A DNA stretch of 6,319 nt, from NCBI GenBank assembly GCA_003561025.1, contig PWII01000052.1, positions 1 to 6,319 on the forward strand, given 5' to 3'. The translations under genes were made by a program, and so were the position numbers. Shown one piece after another: positions 5,808 through 6,319 of this stretch. The stretch comes from Candidatus Nealsoniibacteriota bacterium. Its GTDB lineage: Bacteria > Patescibacteriota > Minisyncoccia > Minisyncoccales > PWPS01. Below the pieces are notes generated by a model. That model made no database searches. It worked only from the letters and a program-made list of their open reading frames with translations, and was not told the origin of the DNA. Within the stretch, counting starts at the first letter, position 1. The number at the start of each line of letters is the position of its first letter.

Positions 5808-5825
5808 TTTTTTATTTTTGATTTT

Positions 5826-6319
5826 TTATTTAAAAAGCTTTCTATAGCTCTCCCAGGGGTCTGGATCAATATCATCTTTTTTAGTTGTTCTTTCTTCGTC
5901 TAATAATTTCTTTAAATTTTCTCTATGATTACTACTATCAGAGGATTGTTGTGATTGTTGTGGATTAGAAGATGGCTGTGGAGAATCTTCCCTCTCTGGC
6001 AGCCCTCCTCCTCTATCTTTTTTCACATTTCGCGGTATAGAGATGCCCAAAGAGCCCGTTGAGGGAGTATTGGTAAGTCTTTTTGCGAGCTCAGGATGAT
6101 TTCCCTCTATATATTTCCATCTCTTCTCTATTTTTTCTCCTTCACTAAAGTTTTCTATTCCGGCCTTAGTATCAATATGCTTTTCGATAATCTTTTCTGC
6201 TTCCGTTCCGGGACCACCTTTAATAAGATTTGTTATATAAGCAGGGTCATTTGAATTAAACATCGCATTAATTATCATATTAGCACCACCCTTTTCTTCT
6301 TCCGTTCCATTATTTTTAG
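5826..6319 (-). CDS. hypothetical soluble protein, probably 5'-partial
   Basis: Not recognised. The frame is open from the stop at 5826 to the window edge; the first in-window ATG in frame is at 6278 (150 residues), but the codons upstream of it (NNGTEEEKGGAN before the Met) contain no stop, so the true start may lie outside. The ATG at 6278 has only a weak AAGGGTGG about 10 bases upstream. Counting from that Met, residues 1-70 look helical and charged, with DPAYITNLIKGG (11-22) and KRWKYIEGNHPELAKRL (52-68). Residues 71-118 are disordered, with GGGLPERED (90-98) followed by a Ser/Gln/Pro-rich run (99-116). A short helix NLKKLLDEER (121-130) precedes the end DPWESYRKLFK. GLPERE also occurs twice in the VirB6-like tail, and the SYR(K/E) near the end recalls the YREPIE proteins. 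No membrane segment is visible. It is likely the upstream member of the same operon, 18 bases before the next gene. Confidence 0.65.
   Translation of the reverse strand, partial: KNNGTEEEKGGANMIINAMFNSNDPAYITNLIKGGPGTEAEKIIEKHIDTKAGIENFSEGEKIEKRWKYIEGNHPELAKRLTNTPSTGSLGISIPRNVKKDRGGGLPEREDSPQPSSNPQQSQQSSDSSNHRENLKKLLDEERTTKKDDIDPDPWESYRKLFK

Overview
The window most probably comes from a member of the Patescibacteria (Candidate Phyla Radiation), perhaps a Parcubacteria-type lineage. The DNA is AT-rich, and all seven genes lie on the minus strand, mostly separated by 11-18 bases, with hardly any Shine-Dalgarno sequences. The gene set PrgI - TraC-like - VirB4 behind a VirB6/TrbL-like polytopic protein is the usual core of the poorly understood type IV secretion (T4SS)-like loci of that group. 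The taxonomic call is inference from protein style and gene order. UGA acts as a stop here, which argues against the recoded lineages Gracilibacteria and Absconditabacteria.

Layout in transcription order (right to left). (1) 5826-6319: a soluble, low-complexity protein whose frame is open to the window edge, so it is probably 5'-partial. (2) 5400-5807: a small all-helical protein ending in YREPIE. (3) 5333-5399: a 67-base gap with promoter-like elements and a 14-base direct repeat. (4) 3458-5332: a VirB6/TrbL-like membrane protein with about eight membrane segments and a hydrophilic tail of about 285 residues containing a 57-bp tandem repeat. (5) 3027-3446: a second small helical protein, a diverged paralog of (2), also ending in YREPIE. 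(6) 2939-3026: an 88-base gap with a weak inverted repeat. (7) 2525-2938: PrgI-family membrane protein (VirB3 equivalent). (8) 1886-2512: TraC-like protein resembling the first part of VirB4/TraC. (9) 73-1869: VirB4 ATPase with intact Walker A and B motifs. A weak terminator-like hairpin sits on the VirB4 stop codon, followed by promoter-like sequence up to base 1. No gene-free stretch exceeds 300 bases.

Working model: VirB4, with the TraC-like protein as a possible split-off N-terminal part, powers an inner-membrane complex built from the PrgI-like and VirB6-like proteins. The two small paralogs and the 5'-partial protein are unassigned accessory parts. They share short peptides with each other or with the VirB6-like tail (a YREPIE C-terminus; a GLPERE peptide), which suggests one physical complex or a common sorting or docking signal. 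No relaxase, coupling protein, VirB8, pilin or lytic transglycosylase is visible, so whether the machine moves DNA, protein or a pilus cannot be told from this window.
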